64,000 nt of DNA from Prosthecobacter sp. (GCF_014879935.1 NZ_JACSRD010000123.1:1-64000); one strand, 5' to 3'; positions 47,269 to 55,387 are shown, numbered from the stretch's first letter. Made by a program: numbers and translations. The notes: a model not told the origin generated them from the sequence alone.

Positions 47269-48399
47269 ATGCAAACCTCCTTCATTCCCACGCTCGATGC
47301 CCTCCCGGCGCGCAAGACGCCGCTGATGGAGCGGTTTGCGGCGTTGCTGGAGCCGAAGGGGCCGGCGCAGATCGAGGCGATGGCCCGTGAGTCGCAGATC
47401 ATCACGCGGCGGAACTTTGGGAAGACGATGCGGCTGTTTGCGCCGCTGTATGTTTCCAATGAGTGCGTGAACAACTGCAGCTACTGCGGCTTCTCGCGCG
47501 ACAACAACGCGATCCTGCGCGTGACGCTCACAGTGGAGCAAGTCGTGGCCGAGGCGAAGCATCTGGTGGCGCAGGGCTTTCGGAACATCCTGCTGGTCGC
47601 GGGTGAGCATCCGCGTTTTGTGAGCGAGGGCTACTTGGAGGAGTGCATCCGGGCGTTGCGTGATTTCGTGCCGACGATTGGCATCGAGGTCGGGCCGATG
47701 GAGGCGCCGGAGTATGAGCGCATGGTCAAGGCGGGCGCGGAAGGTCTCGTGGTGTATCAGGAGACGTATGATCGCGTCGTGTATGAGCAGATGCACACAG
47801 CGGGGCCGAAGAAGGATTTCGACTGGCGGCTGGCGTGCCCGGAACGCGGTTACGAGGGTGGATTTCGACGCATCGGCATCGGAGCGCTGTTTGGACTGAG
47901 CGACTGGCGTTTGGAGGCGCTGCGACTCGCGGCGCATTTGGAGCATCTCTACAAGCACTGCTGGAAATCGACCTTCACCGTGGCGTTTCCGCGTCTGCGG
48001 CCGGCGGCGGGCGGATTCACGCCGATGACGGATTTTCCGGATTGGGCGCTGGTGCAGACGATCTGTGCGTTTCGCATCACGTTCCCGGAGGTGGGCATCA
48101 TTTTGAGCACGCGTGAGTCAGCACCGCTGCGCGATGCGCTGGCACCGCTGGGCATCACGGTGATGAGCGCGGGCAGTCACACCGAGCCCGGTGGTTACAC
48201 CGGCGCTGGCAACGACGATCTGCATCTCACGGTGCGCGGCCGTCGCGTGGAAATTGAGTCCAAGGACGAAACGAAGCGTGCCGAAGGCCAGTTTGGCATC
48301 GCGGATGAACGCTCGGCCCAAGGCGTGGCGGAAATGCTCAGCCGACGCGGGCTTGATCCTGTTTGGAAGGACTGGGATCCGGCGATCCTGGCCGCTTGA
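47269..48399 (+). CDS. thiH: 2-iminoacetate synthase ThiH (tyrosine lyase)
   Basis: A 376-residue radical-SAM enzyme that splits tyrosine to 2-iminoacetate (dehydroglycine) and p-cresol for the thiazole ring of thiamine. The [4Fe-4S] motif is CVNNCSYC with Cys66, Cys70 and Cys73. Other ThiH marks are GFRNILLVAGEHPRF, VVYQETYDRVVYEQMH, GFRRIGIGALFGLSDWR, SFPRLRPAAG-like FTVAFPRLRPAAGGF, and the end MSAGSHTEPGGY. The ATG at 47269 is preferred over an upstream frame that would run through the heptad array. It is followed 15 bp later by thiS, so both act in anaerobic-type thiazole synthesis; thiG and thiF are not in the window. Confidence 0.95.
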   Translation: MQTSFIPTLDALPARKTPLMERFAALLEPKGPAQIEAMARESQIITRRNFGKTMRLFAPLYVSNECVNNCSYCGFSRDNNAILRVTLTVEQVVAEAKHLVAQGFRNILLVAGEHPRFVSEGYLEECIRALRDFVPTIGIEVGPMEAPEYERMVKAGAEGLVVYQETYDRVVYEQMHTAGPKKDFDWRLACPERGYEGGFRRIGIGALFGLSDWRLEALRLAAHLEHLYKHCWKSTFTVAFPRLRPAAGGFTPMTDFPDWALVQTICAFRITFPEVGIILSTRESAPLRDALAPLGITVMSAGSHTEPGGYTGAGNDDLHLTVRGRRVEIESKDETKRAEGQFGIADERSAQGVAEMLSRRGLDPVWKDWDPAILAA

Positions 48400-48414
48400 A
48401 CCCTTTTTCCAGCC

Positions 48415-48615
48415 ATGAAAATCACTTTGAACGGAGAGAAACGTGAATTCGACACGCCGATGACCGTGGGCGCGCTGCTCGATGTCGTCGGCCTCGGCGG
48501 CAAACCGGTGGTGGTGGAGCAAAATCAGATGGCGCTTCTGCCACGTGAGATTGAAACGGCCACGGTAAGTGATGGCGACGTGATCGAGATCGTTCAGATC
48601 ACGGCGGGAGGGTAG
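48415..48615 (+). CDS. thiS: Sulfur carrier protein ThiS
   Basis: A 66-residue ubiquitin-fold protein ending in the required Gly-Gly (ITAGG), which is adenylated by ThiF and thiocarboxylated to give sulfur to the thiazole. The body has the ThiS pattern MKITLNGEKREFDTPMTVGALLD and KPVVVEQNQMALLPRE. It lies 15 bp after thiH and is probably co-transcribed. Leader ends TTTTTCCAGCC with no Shine-Dalgarno sequence. Confidence 0.95.
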   Translation: MKITLNGEKREFDTPMTVGALLDVVGLGGKPVVVEQNQMALLPREIETATVSDGDVIEIVQITAGG

Positions 48616-48631
48616 GCGGTGGACGGTGAGC

Positions 48632-48714
48632 CAGTTGATCAGTAGGTCAGTGCATCCGTGGGACAGTTGGTCGGGGGAGCGCGGAGTGATGGAGATGTGG
48701 AGTATTGGAGTCAT
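48632..48714. repeat. Two adjacent octamer tandem-repeat arrays after thiS
   Basis: Array 1 (48632-48671): CAGTTGAT, CAGTAGGT, CAGTGCAT, CCGTGGGA, CAGTTGGT. Array 2 (48683-48714): GGAGTGAT, GGAGATGT, GGAGTATT, GGAGTCAT. The arrays are 11 bp apart. Array 1 begins 16 bp behind the thiS stop. They share the degenerate, gap-filling style of the heptad arrays but with 8-bp units. Confidence 0.72.
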
Positions 48715-48770
48715 GAACGTCGAGCGCGTGGAGTTGACGCGATGGCCACGGCCACCGATTCACCGAAGAT

Positions 48771-48789
48771 CGCGCTCTGAAGGAGCGCG
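48771..48789. repeat. REP-like hairpin next to a dead REP-associated transposase
   Basis: CGCGCTC (48771-48777), loop TGAAG, GAGCGCG (48783-48789) is a perfect 7-bp stem. It lies 12 bp past the 3' end of the transposase remnant. Such transposases typically move or maintain REP palindromes near themselves, so this could be a relic of one; a single copy in the window proves nothing. Confidence 0.4.
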
Positions 48790-48801
48790 GGAGAGCGTGA
48801 T

Positions 48802-49166
48802 TCAATCCCACACATATCGCTCGTCGAACTCGATGCCGTGTTTGGCGAGGAATTTGCGGTATTCTCTCCCTGGAAGGTCATTACGCGATGATGCTCGCGC
48901 TGGCGGCGGATGTAATCGCGCACGTCCTCGACGCCGGACTGGCTGACGGAGAAGGCCCCGTAACCGTTCTGCTAATGGAAATGGTGCAACTCAGGCCGTT
49001 GCTCCGGGAGCCAGAGGTTGGAGCCGGTTCTGAGCTGGCACACGACATCGCTCAACGTCTCCGTGCGTGAGGCGAGGAACAGGAGATGTGCGTGATCCGG
49101 TTCGGAGTTGATCTCGACCGCCGTGCAGCCGAGATCGCGCAGGATGCCGCCGAGCGATGGAGCAAC
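48802..49166 (-). pseudogene. REP-associated tyrosine transposase (IS200-like Y1), remnant
   Basis: Reading the minus strand, the fragment contains the HUH motif in NSEPDHAHLLFLAS and the catalytic-Tyr helix in VRDYIRRQREHH, both diagnostic of RAYT/IS200-like Y1 transposases. Further along FQGE, the frame shifts and ends YRKFLAKHGIEFDERYVWD. Lesions: the N-terminal third is missing (homology begins at 49166, directly against the neighbouring gene's stop), a TAG stop replaces a codon after LHHFH (probably Trp) near 48973, and a frameshift lies near 48868. It is clearly inactive. Confidence 0.85.
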
Positions 49167-49168
49167 TT

Positions 49169-49791
49169 CTAATCGGGAAGTTCGGCTTTCTGAGGTTGCG
49201 TTGGCTTTTTTTGGAAGCGGCCTTTCACATGCGCTTTCAACAACTGATCCCGCGATCTGGGTTCAACCCAGAAATGCATCTCATATTGACCGTCACTGGC
49301 CAATTCAACCATGGACAAGCTGTTGCCTGGTTCGACTTCGCGAGTGTTCTCGAATCCATAGAATCGTGTGTTCACGTTGCCGTCCAGAGTGAGAGCTTGG
49401 CAATCAACTTTAAATACAACAACCTCCTCTCCATCACCGCGCTTTTCGATAGTCGGGATTAATTTCGTGCAAACAAACTCTCCTGGCATTGCCTCATAAA
49501 CTTCGGCGATGATTGTCTCGCCTGTTGGAACAAAGGTAAGCTCAAAGCCACCTGGCGATTTCGCCGCGCCAAAGTGATCTGAAAGTGAGTGCAGGTCGCT
49601 TTTGGAGAGCTTGTCCCAATCAAAGTCGCTTGGGACCACAACAGCCGTTTTTTCTCTTGGGGAAGTTTCAGCACCTGACTGGTTTTACTCCCGAGTCTTG
49701 TGCTCGCCTGGGACTGCCAAAGCCAAACGATTGCCAGCAGCATCAGCAGAAGCGTGACAGCCAGGGCAGCATGGTAACAATGACGCCTCAT
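49169..49791 (-). pseudogene. Frameshifted gene for a membrane-anchored protein of unknown function
   Basis: The N-terminal part starts at the ATG at 49791 with a membrane segment (MRRHCYHAALAVTLLLMLLA). Near 49683-49690, at an AAAA run, the sensible frame changes; the rest reads NQSGAETSPREKTAVVVPSDFDWDKLSK and continues for about 160 residues to AELPD. The second frame alone has only a GTG start at 49639 in mid-protein, so the two parts were probably one gene of about 207 residues. It could be a sequencing error, a true lesion or programmed slippage. The globular part (ELTFVPTGETIIAEVYE) is beta-rich and not recognised. Its stop directly abuts the transposase remnant. Confidence 0.6.
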
Positions 49792-49862
49792 GTGTTTGTG
49801 CGAATACGGCTTTGAAGTTGATTGGATAGGCCGACTGGGCAATGGGGCATCGTTTCGCCTCC

Positions 49863-51263
49863 TCAGACCGCCACGCCCGAATACCCGTGCCCGCTTGAGC
49901 AGAGACGGAAGAGGTGATTGCAGACTTCGTGGGCGGCGAGGGTGCCGGTGCGGGGGAGCTGGTCGAAGTCGCCAATGAGGACGGGCCAGTCGGCGCGGTC
50001 TTCGGGAACGCGGCCGTGGGAGCCTTTGACGAGCGTGGCGTCGAGCGGGATGACGTCCATGAGCATGCGCTGGCCGATGGCTTTCTTCGCGAGCTTGGTG
50101 GCGACTTTGAGCTTCGGCCACTTGATGTTGGGATCGAGGAAGAGCTCGGCGGGGTCGTAGCCGCATTTGCGGTGGATATCGACGCAGCGGGCAAAGTCGG
50201 GCGCTTTGCGGTCGTCCTGCCAGTAATAGTAAGTAAACCAGCTTTTGGCGTCGGCGATGGCGATGAGATCGCCGCTGCGCTCGTGATTGAGGCCGAAGAG
50301 GTGTTTTTCCATCTTGCCGAGCACCTGGGCGACGCCGGGCGTGGCCTCCAGAGCACCACGCACGTTGGCGAGGAGGCTTTGATCGTTCACATAGACGTGG
50401 GCGATCTGATGGTCGGCGATGGCGAAGACCTTGGAGCCGCCGAGGTCGAGTGTTTCGCGGCCGAGTTCGTCTTTGATGCTGAGCCAGCCGCGTTCGCGAA
50501 AGACGCGGTTCAGGTGGACGGGCTGTTCGACGTCGGTGATGCCGTATTCGGAGAGGAGGACGACCTTGATGTTACGCGTCTCGTAGAAGCGGATGAGATC
50601 GCCAACGACGTTGTCGATCTGGCGGAGGTCGAAACGGATTTTCTCCATGTCGAGGCCGACGCGCTGGAGATTGTAGTCGAGATGCGGCAGGTAAACGAGC
50701 GAGAGGCCGGGCCAGTGCTTTTCCTCGATCCATTTGGCACTCTCGGCGATCCAGATGGAGGATTTGATGTCGGAACCAGGGCCCCAGAAATGGCGGAAGG
50801 GAAACGGGCCGAGGTCCTTTTTGATGCGCTCCCGCAGCGGCATGGGCTGCGTGTGGATGTCGAACACCTTGCGACCATCGGCAGGATAAAGCGGTCGCGG
50901 CGTGATGGCGATGTCGGCGGTGGAATACATGTTGAACCACCAAAAGAGCTTCGCGCAGGTGAACTGCGGATCGACGCGGCGCAGCGCCTCCCAGAGTTTT
51001 TCGCCGTGCATGAGCTGCTCGGGTTGTTTCCAGAAGCGATGCTCGGCGTAATCGCGATCATACCAGCCGTTGGCGACGACGCCGTGGTCGCGCGGCAATC
51101 TGCCGGTCAGATAAGCGGCCTGGGCGGTGCAGGTGACGGCGGGAACGGCGGGCTCGATGAGCGCGGAACGATTACGCTCAACGAAAGCGCGGATGGCGGG
51201 TGTGTGCTCGCCAATGAGCCGGGAGGTGAGACCGACGACGTTCAGGATCGCTGTGCGCTGCAT
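49863..51263 (-). CDS. Alkaline-phosphatase-superfamily phosphodiesterase/nucleotide pyrophosphatase
   Basis: A 466-residue protein without a clear signal peptide. The nucleophile region PAVTCTAQAAYLTGRLPRDHGVVANGWYD matches type I phosphodiesterase/nucleotide pyrophosphatases, with Thr44 as probable nucleophile. Metal-site segments VYLPHLDYNLQRVG, VVLLSEYGITDVEQPVHLN and VKGSHGRVP follow at expected distances. Close relatives occur in the ebo cluster that exports metabolites in cyanobacteria, algae and several bacteria, but no other ebo gene is here. The substrate is unknown. A heptad inverted repeat fills the gap upstream. Confidence 0.85.
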   Translation of the reverse strand: MQRTAILNVVGLTSRLIGEHTPAIRAFVERNRSALIEPAVPAVTCTAQAAYLTGRLPRDHGVVANGWYDRDYAEHRFWKQPEQLMHGEKLWEALRRVDPQFTCAKLFWWFNMYSTADIAITPRPLYPADGRKVFDIHTQPMPLRERIKKDLGPFPFRHFWGPGSDIKSSIWIAESAKWIEEKHWPGLSLVYLPHLDYNLQRVGLDMEKIRFDLRQIDNVVGDLIRFYETRNIKVVLLSEYGITDVEQPVHLNRVFRERGWLSIKDELGRETLDLGGSKVFAIADHQIAHVYVNDQSLLANVRGALEATPGVAQVLGKMEKHLFGLNHERSGDLIAIADAKSWFTYYYWQDDRKAPDFARCVDIHRKCGYDPAELFLDPNIKWPKLKVATKLAKKAIGQRMLMDVIPLDATLVKGSHGRVPEDRADWPVLIGDFDQLPRTGTLAAHEVCNHLFRLCSSGHGYSGVAV

Positions 51264-51272
51264 GAAATCAGA

Positions 51273-51363
51273 GTTTCAAGTTTCGGGTTCAAAGTTTCAA
51301 CGTGTGACGAGGATGCATCGTCGCGCGGAAGCAACTTGAAACCTGAAACTTCAAGCTTGAAAC
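51273..51363. repeat. Inverted pair of heptad tandem repeats (TTGAAAC) between two genes
   Basis: Left arm (51273-51300): GTTTCAA, GTTTCGG, GTTCAAA, GTTTCAA. Right arm (51336-51363): TTGAAAC, CTGAAAC, TTCAAGC, TTGAAAC. Each arm is exactly four heptads, and the arms are reverse complements apart from scattered changes. The 35-bp loop contains TCGTCGCG (51318-51325), the complement of CGCGACGA in the loop at 2053-2060. It begins 9 bp upstream of the phosphodiesterase start and ends 4 bp before the DUF3307 stop codon. Confidence 0.88.
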
Positions 51364-51367
51364 CACC

Positions 51368-51751
51368 TCACCAGAGCATCGCCGCGATGACGTAGGCGAT
51401 CTTGCAGAGGTAATGCAGCGCCTGATCCTGATTGAAGGTGGTCAGGTTCTCACATTTGGCGAAGTCGATGATCCAATGAAGGACGAACTCGACCAAGGAG
51501 GTGATGAAACAGCCGGTGATGACCCACACCGCGACGGCATGGATCAAACAATGGGCCGTCATGCACCAGGGCCAGATGGACCGGGGCCGCGAGGGGTCCT
51601 GCAGCTTGTGGAGGAGGTGCCGGTTTTTGCAGGTCGAAAGGAACTCGCCCTGCAGGGGGTAATCCATCACCGCATGGCCTGCGAAGAGCAGGAAAAGTAC
51701 CTGGATGGCCTCGTAAGAGGTGGCGGGAGGGAATGGCAGCAGGCCGGACAT
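51368..51751 (-). CDS. DUF3307 membrane protein
   Basis: A 127-residue integral membrane protein. The start at 51751 (MSGLLPFPPATSYEAIQ) is chosen over an upstream frame that overlaps the cyclic-nucleotide-binding gene. DUF3307 marks are LLFAGHAVMDYPLQGEFLS, the AHCLIHAVAVWVI segment and the end FVLHWIIDFAKCENLTTFNQDQALHYLCKIAYV. About four hydrophobic segments. The conserved His and Asp residues in the membrane suggest an enzyme or metal site, but the function is not known. It follows the cyclic-nucleotide-binding gene by 82 bp. Confidence 0.85.
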   Translation of the reverse strand: MSGLLPFPPATSYEAIQVLFLLFAGHAVMDYPLQGEFLSTCKNRHLLHKLQDPSRPRSIWPWCMTAHCLIHAVAVWVITGCFITSLVEFVLHWIIDFAKCENLTTFNQDQALHYLCKIAYVIAAMLW

Positions 51752-51833
51752 GCGGGAGGTTTCGGCGCGAACAAAGGGCCGTTGCAGACGCACTGAAGCA
51801 CGCACCGGGCCGGATTGCCACGTTGCAGAGAAA

Positions 51834-52289
51834 TTAAGCGCTGTAGAAGGCGGCGATCTTCTCATTCACCGCACGGAGGCGATGCGCGATGGTGCGACCG
51901 ACACCAATGAGCAGCCAGGCGGCGGCACGCGGGTACTCGTTGATGTAGCCTTCGAGGCTGTCGCCATCGATGCGCCAGACCTGGGAGAATTCGACAGCGG
52001 TGACCGTGGCGCTGGCCACGTTCGGGTCGAGGAGGTTGATCTCGCCCACCGTTTCACCGCGCTGGATGGAGCCGAGGAGGACCTTGTGCCCGCCGCGCAT
52101 GGCCGTGGCGTGGAATTTGCCGGAGACGACAAAGAAGAGGCTGTTCTGCTGCTGACCTTCCTCAATGAGGTGCTGGCCGGGCTGGACAGGCAGGAATTCG
52201 CCGTATCCGCTGAGGATGTCGCGATCCTCATCGCCGAGGGGTTCGAGGATGCCTTGGGCAGGGAGCTTGGGAGTTGAGAGGTCGCTCAT
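51834..52289 (-). CDS. Cyclic-nucleotide-binding-domain protein without DNA-binding domain
   Basis: A 151-residue protein that is one cNMP-binding domain: LSGYGEFLPVQPGQHLIEEGQQQNSLFFVVSGKF at about 20-55, the phosphate-binding-cassette region RGETVGEINLLDPNVASATVTAVEFSQVWRI, and a C-terminal helix. The consensus G-E-x-A of cAMP binders appears as GEINL, with no Arg at the usual place (NVASATV), so it may bind another nucleotide or none. There is no helix-turn-helix, so it is a sensor or regulatory subunit, not a Crp-type regulator. The ATG at 52289 fits the family start. Confidence 0.85.
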   Translation of the reverse strand: MSDLSTPKLPAQGILEPLGDEDRDILSGYGEFLPVQPGQHLIEEGQQQNSLFFVVSGKFHATAMRGGHKVLLGSIQRGETVGEINLLDPNVASATVTAVEFSQVWRIDGDSLEGYINEYPRAAAWLLIGVGRTIAHRLRAVNEKIAAFYSA

Positions 52290-52520
52290 GATTCGGGAAG
52301 ATAGATGAATTAAGCGGCTTTTTTTAAGCGGGAACGGCCGGAATGGCAAGCACGGCCAGCAGGCAACCGGCCAATCCGCTGCTTTTGTCACACGGCTGCC
52401 CCGGCGTTTAGCTGCGGGGGTCGTTCAGCTTTACGAAGTATTGACCGCCCAAATTCCGCTGGATTTCCCGGGCTGCGAGGCCACTGTCGCGGCCCTATTT
52501 CAACCAGCAACCCGACCACC

Positions 52521-53009
52521 ATGTCCGACTCCTCCTCCTCCCAATGCTGCGGCAGCCTGAATTACGCCTTTGCCCACCTCCTGCTGCGCCTGTGGGTCGG
52601 CATGCGCCTGTTCATGGCCGGTCTTGACAAATTCCGCTGGGGCAACGGTCCGGAGACCACTTTCAGCATCGCCAACTACACCGACAAGAAAGGCCCGCCG
52701 ATCTCGAAGCTCATGGCGACGAACAGCTTCCTGCCCGAGTCCATGTGTACGGCGTTTGGCGGCACGATCGGCTACATCCTGATCCCCGTCGGCATCTGGG
52801 TGGCACTGGGCATTTTCACCGAATTCGGCCTCCTGGCCGCCGGCCTCGTGTTCCTGATGCTCGGATTCGGCCTCGCCGCCCTACCTGACGACACCGAAGT
52901 CGTGTCCAACATCGGCCTCTCGGTTCTCATCGTGGCGGCCGCCCTTGTGACCGCGAAGGCAAAGGCCTTCTCCCTCGACGGCATTTTGTTCCGCAAGAAG
53001 GACGCATAA
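52521..53009 (+). CDS. DoxX-like membrane protein
   Basis: A 162-residue protein with four predicted membrane segments (AFAHLLLRLWVGMRLFMAGLDK; GYILIPVGIWVALGIF; FGLLAAGLVFLMLGFGLAAL; NIGLSVLIVAAALVTA). The start LLRLWVGMRLFMAGLDKFRWG has the DoxX/SURF4 pattern, in which the family associates with quinone or thiol redox chemistry. A CC pair sits near the N-terminus (SQCCGS). The leader ends ACCCGACCACC, with no Shine-Dalgarno sequence. It lies 49 bp before a Gfo/Idh/MocA gene on the same strand and may be co-transcribed. Confidence 0.75.
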   Translation: MSDSSSSQCCGSLNYAFAHLLLRLWVGMRLFMAGLDKFRWGNGPETTFSIANYTDKKGPPISKLMATNSFLPESMCTAFGGTIGYILIPVGIWVALGIFTEFGLLAAGLVFLMLGFGLAALPDDTEVVSNIGLSVLIVAAALVTAKAKAFSLDGILFRKKDA

Positions 53010-53058
53010 TGGCCGCCGCGGTTCGTTATGGTTATGAAACCCAGCGAGTGATCGCCCC

Positions 53059-54519
53059 ATGAATTCCCAACCTTCCCCTTCCCCAGCGCCGCTGTCCCGC
53101 TTCATGGACCGCCGCGGATTCCTCCGCACCAGCGCCCTGACCAGCAGCGGCCTTTACCTTGCCACCAGCAAGAGCGCCATCGCCCAGCAGACCGCCCCAG
53201 GCCGCACCGTCAAATGCGCCCTCGTCGGCTGCGGAGCCCAGGGCAATGCCCTGCGCGTCGCCTCCAAGGACGTCCCCGGCATCCAGTGGGTCGCCATGTG
53301 CGACATCTGGGAGTTCTCCATCCGCAAGACCCGGGGCGGCTTCATCGGTGAAAACAAGCACCAAGTCGAAGGCGAGGTGAAGACCTACTACGACATCCAC
53401 GAGATGCTCGACAAGGAGCCCTCGATCGAGGCTGTCTTCGTCGCCACGCCCGACTTCCTCCACGCTCCATATTCCCGCATCTGCCTCGAAAAGGGCAAAA
53501 ACGTGTATTGCGAGAAGATGATGAGCAACACGCTCGAAGGCGCGCGTGACATGGTCCGTGCCGGAAAGCAATTCGGCACCCAGATCTTCCAAATCGGCCA
53601 CCAGCGTCACTCCAATCCGCGTTACCTCAACCTGCGCGACAACGTCATCAAGCCCGGCAAGATGCTCGGCCGCATCACCCATGCCTACGCTCAGTGGAAC
53701 CGTGGTGTCTCCGGCAGCGCCCCCCAGGGAGCGGTGAAAGGCTACGACATCCCGCAGGATGTCCTAGTGAAGAACGGCTACGCCAACATCGAGGAGTTCC
53801 GCAACTGGCGCTTCTTCTCCAAATACGGCGGCGGCCCGCTTTCCGACCTCGGCGCCCACCAGATTGACATGTTCAACTGGATGTACGAGTCCACGCCTGT
53901 CTCCGTCATCGCCTCCGGCGGCGTCGATTACTTCGATGGCAATGAAGGCCGCCCGAAGTTCGAACTGCCTGACAACGTGATGTGCATCTACGAATTCAAG
54001 ACGAAGGACGGTGCCCTCCGCTGCTACTACCAGGTGCTCACCACCACCGGGTCCCAGGGCGCTTATGAAAAGCACATGGGCACCGGCGGCACCGCCCTCA
54101 TCTCCGAACTCGACACCAACGGCAACCAGCTCTACGCCGAACCCGGCCAGGACTGGGAAGCCTTCGCCCTTGGCGACGACGCCCCCATTGCCAAAGCCGC
54201 CGACAAGGCCAAGAACAAGTTCTGGGAGCACCCACGTGACTGGGAAAAGCCCAAGCCCCCCTCCTACGGCAAGGTCAGCATGGCCGATGTCCGCGAGAGC
54301 AAGGCGCTGTCCCAGTGGGAGTTGAACCGCAAGCTCGACCGCAAGCCGCATTCCCCCCACGTGCAGAACTTCATCGAGGCCGTGCAGACGAAAAATCCCG
54401 CGCACCTCACCTGCAACGTCGAGATGGCCTTCCGCTCCTGTGTCACCGTGCTCAAGGCCTACGAATCCATCAAGACCGGCAGCAAATACGTCTTCACCCC
54501 CGAGGACTTCCAGGCCTGA
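53059..54519 (+). CDS. Tat-exported Gfo/Idh/MocA-family oxidoreductase
   Basis: A 486-residue enzyme. The Tat signal has DRRGFLR at 17-23 and ends near AIAQQ (about 45). The NAD(P) Rossmann motif ALVGCGAQGNAL follows near 54-65. The usual catalytic EKP is EKM here (VYCEKMMSN), a deviation. The C-terminal barrel domain includes GGGPLSDLGAHQIDMFNWM, typical of verrucomicrobial members. Such exported enzymes are thought to oxidise sugars of polysaccharides, with cofactor bound before export. The next gene, a lipoprotein, starts 71 bp later, probably in the same transcript. Confidence 0.92.
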   Translation: MNSQPSPSPAPLSRFMDRRGFLRTSALTSSGLYLATSKSAIAQQTAPGRTVKCALVGCGAQGNALRVASKDVPGIQWVAMCDIWEFSIRKTRGGFIGENKHQVEGEVKTYYDIHEMLDKEPSIEAVFVATPDFLHAPYSRICLEKGKNVYCEKMMSNTLEGARDMVRAGKQFGTQIFQIGHQRHSNPRYLNLRDNVIKPGKMLGRITHAYAQWNRGVSGSAPQGAVKGYDIPQDVLVKNGYANIEEFRNWRFFSKYGGGPLSDLGAHQIDMFNWMYESTPVSVIASGGVDYFDGNEGRPKFELPDNVMCIYEFKTKDGALRCYYQVLTTTGSQGAYEKHMGTGGTALISELDTNGNQLYAEPGQDWEAFALGDDAPIAKAADKAKNKFWEHPRDWEKPKPPSYGKVSMADVRESKALSQWELNRKLDRKPHSPHVQNFIEAVQTKNPAHLTCNVEMAFRSCVTVLKAYESIKTGSKYVFTPEDFQA

Positions 54520-54590
54520 GCCAGCGCCACCAAGTCAAAACGCGGCTGCCGCGGCATTTTCAATTCGAAACCCAAATCGACCTGCTCCCC

Positions 54591-55322
54591 ATGAAAAACA
54601 CCATCCACACCCTCGCGGGCCTCACGCTCGCCCTCACCCTTGCCTCCTGCGGCAAGACGGAAGACAAGAAAGCCGAAGGCTCCTCCGCAGCCGCCCCGGC
54701 AGCCGCCTCTGTTCCGGCTGGCGACCTCGAAGAAATCAAGCTCGAGTTCCCGAAGCCCATGTTCATCGGCACCCCGGTGCCTGCTGAGCTGCCGAACCTC
54801 GAAAAGCCCGGCTCCTACAAGCCGATCCTTTCCATCCAGGTTCCCAAAGGCAGTGTGAACCTCGCCAAAGGCAAGAAAGTCACCAGTTCTGACTCCGCCC
54901 CGATCATCGGCGACCTCAACCTCATCACCGACGGCGACGCCGACGGCGCTGACGGTTCCTTCGTCGAACTCATGCCCGGCAAACAGTGGGTGCAGATCGA
55001 CCTCGAAGCCCCGGCCAACATCTACAAGGTCGCCATGTGGCATTACCACAAGCAGGCCCAGGCCTACATCGACGTCGTCGTCCAGGTTTCTGATGATCCT
55101 GAGTTCAAGACCGGCGTCACCACCCTCTGGAACTCCGATCACGACGACACCTCCGCCATGGGCAAGGGCGGCGATCCGGCCTATGTCGAAACCAACCACG
55201 GCCGCATCATCGACGCCAAAGGTGTCAAAGGCCGCTACGTCCGTCTCTGGAGCAACGGCAACACCAGCAACGACATGAACCACTACTGCGAGGTTCAGGT
55301 CTATGGCACGCCAGCCAAATAA
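54591..55322 (+). CDS. Lipoprotein with discoidin (F5/8 type C)-like domain
   Basis: A 243-residue lipoprotein: signal peptide with lipobox LASC, Cys20, then an Ala/Lys/Glu-rich linker. From about residue 90 the sequence reads as a galactose-binding-like discoidin fold: SVNLAKGKKVTSSDS, LITDGDADGADGSFVEL, KQWVQIDLEAPANIYKVAMWHYH, DVVVQVSDDPEF and GRYVRLWSNGN. Carbohydrate binding on the outer membrane is likely. It pairs with the upstream oxidoreductase, suggesting joint action on a surface-bound glycan; this is inference. A strong terminator follows 28 bp downstream. Confidence 0.88.
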   Translation: MKNTIHTLAGLTLALTLASCGKTEDKKAEGSSAAAPAAASVPAGDLEEIKLEFPKPMFIGTPVPAELPNLEKPGSYKPILSIQVPKGSVNLAKGKKVTSSDSAPIIGDLNLITDGDADGADGSFVELMPGKQWVQIDLEAPANIYKVAMWHYHKQAQAYIDVVVQVSDDPEFKTGVTTLWNSDHDDTSAMGKGGDPAYVETNHGRIIDAKGVKGRYVRLWSNGNTSNDMNHYCEVQVYGTPAK

Positions 55323-55350
55323 GCCTGACTGAGGACAGTCCTTCCTTCAT

Positions 55351-55387
55351 CCGCCGTGCAGACTCCCTGCACGGCGGTTTTGTTTTT
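55351..55387 (+). terminator. Rho-independent terminator of the oxidoreductase-lipoprotein unit
   Basis: Perfect 11-bp stem (CCGCCGTGCAG / CTGCACGGCGG), loop ACTCC, followed by TTTTGTTTTT. Confidence 0.95.

Noticed and set aside
48802-49791. A complete insertion sequence or genomic-island boundary
   Set aside because: No terminal inverted repeats, target-site duplication, integrase or tRNA were found; only a truncated Y1 transposase remains.
49863-51263. An ebo metabolite-export cluster around the phosphodiesterase
   Set aside because: No UbiA-type prenyltransferase, TIM-barrel or sugar-phosphate-isomerase partner is adjacent; only the one enzyme resembles it.
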